Shown piece after piece: positions 59,215 through 64,000 of a stretch of 64,000 bases of DNA; the stretch's first letter is position 1, and each line of letters starts with the position of its first letter. The notes beneath the pieces are model-generated. The model was not told the DNA's origin and made no database searches. It saw nothing but the letters and a program-made list of their open reading frames with translations. A program made the position numbers and the translations under genes. The DNA is from Bisporella sp. PMI_857 (Eukaryota > Ascomycota > Leotiomycetes > Helotiales > Helotiaceae), in NCBI GenBank assembly GCA_021307315.1, contig JAJSPD010000121.1, forward strand, positions 1 to 64,000, written 5' to 3'.

Positions 59215-61485
59215 TTCTAGGTCAGCAGCCACAGAAATAGTGTACTCCTGTAAAGTAGCCAAAATATATGTAGAGTCTTGGGCGGCGGCGTAGCGGCAGA
59301 ATTATGCATTAGAAAAGCCAATCAAACTCCTTCAGCCTGATCCATCTTACACTTAATTATACTTTGAGGTTACGATAAGTCCACAGGAGTAGATTATTAT
59401 TTCCGCCTGGGTTCAGCATAGCTCGCCGGATATATAAACTTGCGGAGCTAAATTCGTATCTTCGACTGGCAGAAGCAAAGATGAACAAAAGCTCATTGAT
59501 TTGTGCTACGAAGAAATGGCGGTAGATGACTAAGAATGTCAAGCATAGGAAAGAGCGTCTTGCCAATCTCCAACCGTGCTGGTTCCCGCTCCAGAAAAGA
59601 CATTTAATGATCCAAGAGAGTTTCGGGCCCCTGAAATAGCGCTTCCCGAAATCACAGCAAACTGAACAGTTCTGCACCAAGCATGAAATCAGCCATTTGC
59701 ATATTTGGCACGTAGCGTAGGCATTGGGACTCCGTGGCAGCCACCATTTCGACCGTACTTGTTTCGGTTACCGCAAGTTCCCCACCACCGGCTGGCTAAG
59801 TGGAAGAATGAAAGACCCGAATCGAGTAAATTGGTATGTGAAACCAACCTTAACCGCATTCTACCCCAGAGGCAAGGTTTAACCCAGGTGGGAGGATACT
59901 CTGTTCACGCATTACCCATCAGGGGCTGGGCTTTCAAGAGCTTGGAAGGGGTTGATCACAAATACGGAAGTTTATCAAATGTTGCAATCAATTATGGTTT
60001 CCGGTCAGGAGATATGCGAGTCGTATTATTTCGCCTACAACATATCATATAATTCATTGTTGGAGCAGATCTAAGGATGGATTGCTGTGTCTCTTGCTTA
60101 TGCGTTTTGCACTTCTGAAGTGGCCATGCGACTAATATCAGGACAGTGGTTAAAAAGCTTGAGATTATCTTCTTGAAACTCTATAATCGGACTATCAACA
60201 GACAAGATCTACTTAGGTAATAATTACCTGGCAAGGCCAAGGCATGGAATAATGAAATGCAGCCCCTTGGTTAATGCATGCATATATAATAGGAAAAAGG
60301 AAATTAGCGCAGAGAACTTAAGAAATAAGATGCAGGCCAATTTCCAAAGCGGGTGGAAGCATGCTTGAGCTTCGGGTTGGCATGCTGGAGCATGACAGCA
60401 TTGCATTCCGCGCATGCCAGGACTGGGATCCCGATGTGTAGATAGAGCTGTATAATAAAGCTTCCGTCAATACGAATCACCTCTTTGAGGCATACTCCCT
60501 TTGTTAGGCCCACCACCCAATTCACGTGTCCGCGGGATGTATACAATGATATCTGACCAGCCGAGCTAGGGACTTTCCGAACTGATCCCCGATTTCTCTG
60601 CTCCCGATTCCAAGCCAAATTCACCTCTAAACATATACAGGCACATTCGTTTTTCTAAAAACAATAATTTATTTTACATTTGTTACTGGTTTAAAGCGTG
60701 TGTTTCCAGCAGCTTCGGTAATCGTTTAAAGAATTTGATATTTATGCTGATGTTAAAAATACGACAGACCCGCGGCCGTTCGCCGTGGTTAAGTTGCTAG
60801 TGCAGGCCTATTAATCAACATAAAAGTTCTTTTTGAATTTTATTTCTGTGATTTATTAAATTTAGTGTAATGCATCAATCTGCAAATTCACAAGCACTGA
60901 GATGTACGCAGATTTTAATTTTTTGCTTTTATTTTTATATTCGAGCTTCTTCTAGTTGCGAATCGACTGAAATCGAAGAACCACTTAAACATAATAAAAC
61001 AGTCGCTTAGCTCGGAATATAGCAATATATAACAATTTTAAAGCATTATATTTTTGTTTTAAATTTAAAACTACTTGCTCTAACGTTAAGCTTTGTAATT
61101 TGCGTACCGTAATAGTATTGGCCAACAAAAAAAAAAACTAGTCCGCGAACAGTTACGTTTTTTATGTTCAAATCGTTTAGTAAGAAGCAAAATGAAAATG
61201 TAGCTAGTACCGGAAAACTTAGGCCCGTCGTAGTTATCGACTTTTACTACAATTGAAGTTGGCATATTTTTAGTAAGATTTTAACTCTTATTCCAAACGA
61301 TATCTTTTATTATCCTTATAAACCAGTTCACCAAGCCATTCCCAACCTAGATATTATCCGCTAACATAACTCTTGCCCCGAAATAGATGCAAAGCTGAAG
61401 ATCCAATCCAACGGATTTGAAAAAATGACGATTAGCGGGTTTATGGCACAATATTTGAGTGTAACTGTTCTGTATTTGTAAGATC
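59215..61485. other. Intergenic, AT-rich block at 60640-61330
   Basis: Short open frames at 59357-59680 (-) and 59705-60052 (+) show no family motif. 60640-61330 is extremely AT-rich with many A- and T-runs, the usual look of RIP-affected transposon DNA beside the hAT relic that follows. No RNA gene seen. Confidence 0.5.
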
Positions 61486-62160
61486 TTGAATTGCTCTTTT
61501 ATATATGAAATATCTTTAATTGAGTATACCTATGTAGATATTATCGAGCCTGATAATATCAGCTGTGTCCATATTATTAAACTTGCAGCCCAGCCCTTCC
61601 TATTTCATACCGATAGTGAAGCCCTTGCAAAAGAGAACAATGTGAGTCTATTGACAACGCCTATGGAGCTGAAATGCAACAATGACGACAAAAAGGGCAT
61701 TTTGGGAAGCTGCATAGTATCGTGATATATATCTAGCGGAGCATGCAGCGACCAGCCAACTTCTGAGAGCTTAGTGGTGGCCGATCTTGTAGGAGACAAT
61801 TCAGCCAGCTGGAACTCCTGGTATACAATAATTACCTATGCAACAAAGCTTAAGGCAGCCACCAATCTCATTATCACTAATATCAAGAGAAAATTAACGA
61901 CTTATTATCAGAAAAGACTGGCAAGATCTAGAAAAGCCTCAGGGCGGCCTGCTATACTTCCACAATACTGCGTTAGCTACGGAATGCCGCAACGCGACTA
62001 TTGATAGAGTATTGCCGACAATGGGCTTCCTACTCGAGCAATTTGAGGCTGCAAAGCAAACGTATGCTATGGACCCTTGTATGAGTCCTTGTTGTACTCC
62101 AGCTGGGCGAAATTGGACAAATATTACACTTTGACAGAAAGGTCGCCAGTCTATCCACGG
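61486..62160 (+). pseudogene. hAT-family transposase remnant (frame-broken)
   Basis: Pieces of a hAT transposase catalytic region appear in the right order but in alternating frames. CVHIIKLAAQPFLFHTDSEA near 61580-61640 matches the family's GHIINLAAxAFLFGxDxE block. SWNSWYTIITYATKLKAA follows near 61809. IDRVLPTMGFLLEQFEAAKQ lies at 62000-62059. After a frame change near 62070-62080 comes WAKLDKYYTLTERSPVY (62098-62148), the family's AWxKLDKYYxLTDxSPVY block. No terminal repeats or intact frame found. It is a dead copy or the tail of one, next to the PTH11-like gene. Confidence 0.72.
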
Positions 62161-62477
62161 CTGAGCTTATGTATTGCTGCTGCAGTTCTCAAGGCTACCG
62201 AAGCCACCACACCAGATCCAGACTTTCTATTCCGCGCGCGCAGGCACATCGGTACGGGCCAGTCTACATTTGTTCCGGACCTGAATGTGGCTTTTGACTT
62301 GGAGTTCAGACGCATCATGTCTATGCAGTTTTTGCAAGCCAAGGAATGTTTTAATAACCATTCAGTTTGCACACAATGTTCTCGCCTAGTTCTCGCCCTA
62401 GTCCTATTATCTTCGTTCACTGCTTCACACTTCACTTCCCATATCCATTTCATTACACTCATCCACCACCATTACCA

Positions 62478-63706
62478 CTACTGCCTTCCGAGTGCGCTGG
62501 ATGAGGAGTGCGCCGCTGACATCTTGCAAGCGTCAAAGCCACCCGATACGTCACCGTGTGCTGAAGCCGCTGACGAGTTGTACTCACCAGCTTCGAGCTT
62601 GCTCTCATCAGTCTTGATCACCTGTCGGCCAGCGGGTCTGTCTTCTAACTCATGTTGGTTCTGGAGGTTGTGCCAGTGTCGTGTGGCCGAGAGACGGAGT
62701 GAGTGGATGAAATTCAGTTTCTTGGTCTTGTGCTGGAACGCGGGCAGGCCCAACCGCTGGAGTACATGTCCAATTGGGGCTTTGAGGAGCGGAGCGGAGG
62801 AGGCTACGATTAGGATGACCTCCTCCATGCGGCACCATAAGAACACTGGCATCATCTCTCGGAAGAAGTCTGGCGACGTCTTGTCGAAGGTCTTGGAATA
62901 GATAATCTTCAATACTCCCGCGCCAGTTGCGAAAAGACCCAACGTCATCAACAATGAGATGAGACAACGCTCCACAACAGATCGACTCAATCTCCAGATC
63001 AAGAACATAGGCATTAAGGCAAATATCAAGTCACCAACCATACCAGTCCCTTGGGAAGATTTAGTGCGCGCTGACTAATGCCTTCTCTTCGCGAGACTTA
63101 CCAGTGAAAACATAGCCAAGTGTCCACATTACCGGGGGACTAAAGCATTTTCCCCCAGGGACCTTCTCCCAAAATGCATGTATTGGCTGGCATTGGACCA
63201 ATTCAACGACTTCGGTTGAGATAAGCGATGCTGCTTGGAAAATGATCGAGATCCAGAGGATGACCCTCCAGGTGGCCGAGGCGGTGAATTCCAGAAGCAT
63301 ACACGCAACGGAGATTCTGGCGAAGACTGACGCCCACAGCCCCGTGATGATGACTCCGTATAGGCACTGCAGAATTTTGACACTGCTATCGGGTGTTACG
63401 TAGACGCTGTGCCGACCAAAGCCATTGGCGACTGCCACTGCAAATAAGGTGTAGGTGACAGCGCTTGCCAACTGGCCAAAGCGGTTAGCATGTCGCACTC
63501 ACTCTCTCCTCTATGCTTGTTCTGGCACTTACAACAGCGATAGTACTTGCGTGGTCGGACGCGTCCAGCCTATATGTCGGAATCACGCGTGTGTAAATTC
63601 TCAATATATAAAAGAGTATCCCGAGGGCGAAAATAGGAGTGAGGATGTAAAGGCTCTTTGGCCCGGTGGAATCATCTACCAGTGGAGAATGAGTTGGTTG
63701 ATCCAT
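62478..63706 (-). CDS. PTH11-like seven-helix integral membrane protein (fungal rhodopsin-type domain)
   Basis: Three exons (63706-63533, 63471-63102, 63049-62478) join to 371 aa. The introns have GTAAGT donors and a TGCTAAC branch site in intron 1. About seven hydrophobic helices are visible: LYILTPIFALGILFYILRIY, SAVTYTLFAVAVANG, ILQCLYGVIITGLWASVFAR, VILWISIIFQAASLI, MVGDLIFALMPMFLIWRL, CLISLLMTLGLFATGAGVL and a last one near MEEVILIVASSAPLL. The segments FARISVACMLLEFT, QCQPIHAFW and KIIYSK are typical of the family of fungal membrane proteins related to the PTH11 receptor. The C-terminal ~90 residues are hydrophilic and Ser/Ala/His-rich, likely cytoplasmic. Ligand unknown. Probably unrelated to the NRPS cluster. 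Confidence 0.83.
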
Positions 63707-64000
63707 GACGTAAGGGCGCGAGTAAAAGTAGGGTGAATCATCGGTCCTATGTCGCGAAGAGAAACGGGAGGGGAAGCGTCTGAGGAGATAGATATCAGGG
63801 TTGGGAGGGAAGATTAGTTAACATGACTCTGGCAAGCAGTGCTTTCGTCTCTAATATATCGACGCAGTTCATGGTGGCTGACCTATTCTGCAATAAGATG
63901 CGCCACGATGGCTAGCTATCCCTCACTCGCGTGGACCGATTTATATCTCCTGATTTATGAAACAATGTGCCGCGTTTGTAGGATGCGCAAACTGATAGAT
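63707..64000. promoter_or_regulatory. Upstream region of the PTH11-like gene
   Basis: The last 294 bases precede the ATG at 63706 and should hold its promoter. No specific element is recognised. Confidence 0.4.

Noticed and set aside
1..64000. tRNA or rRNA genes and CRISPR arrays
   Set aside because: No sequence with a GGTTCRANNCC B-box in a cloverleaf context, no rRNA-like core and no regularly spaced direct repeats were seen. A tRNA scan would be decisive for the first.

Overview
The window is nuclear DNA from a filamentous ascomycete (Pezizomycotina). The evidence is the many 45-80 nt introns with GTAAGT-type donors and CTAAC-like branch sites, a HET-domain gene, giant multimodular NRPS genes, a PTH11-like membrane protein, a GPI-anchored wall protein and AT-rich transposon remains. 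The class cannot be resolved from sequence reading alone.

Layout. 12-2312 (+): intron-free GH94 phosphorylase, 5' end at or beyond the window edge. 3825-5746 (-): HET-domain protein. 7125-8891 (-): F-box protein. 8892-11920: AT-rich DNA with a ~430 bp foldback element. 11921-13763 (-): complete five-exon amidophosphoribosyltransferase (PurF/Ade4 type), divergently transcribed from NRPS1. 15025-36564 (+): NRPS1, about 7,120 aa after removal of short introns. 37399-43359 (-): NRPS2, 1,986 aa, convergent with NRPS1. 44817-50389 (+): ABCC-type ABC transporter, 19 exons. 51360-52818 (-): M20-family N-carbamoyl amino-acid amidohydrolase. 56040-56842 (-): bHLH regulator with an SREBP-like basic region. 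58349-59214 (+): GPI-anchored surface protein. 61486-62160: broken hAT transposase. 62478-63706 (-): seven-helix PTH11-like protein. The spaces between are mostly AT-rich and without recognisable genes.

Reading of the central region. 11.9-56.8 kb looks like a secondary-metabolite cluster. NRPS2 is (partial C)-A-T-C-A-T and ends on a carrier domain with no release domain. NRPS1 is (partial C)-C-A-T-C-A-T-E-C-A-T-E-C-A-T-C-A-T-C-T*, so it opens with a complete condensation domain and closes with a condensation-like domain plus a dead carrier. The simplest model is that NRPS2 makes a dipeptide and passes it to NRPS1, which adds five residues (two made D by E domains) and releases the chain through its last C domain, giving a (cyclic) heptapeptide. 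The transporter and the bHLH protein fit export and regulation. The M20 enzyme could supply or modify an amino acid. The divergent PurF-like enzyme shares its upstream region with NRPS1 and is a candidate self-resistance or precursor enzyme. All functional links are inference from position and domain content.
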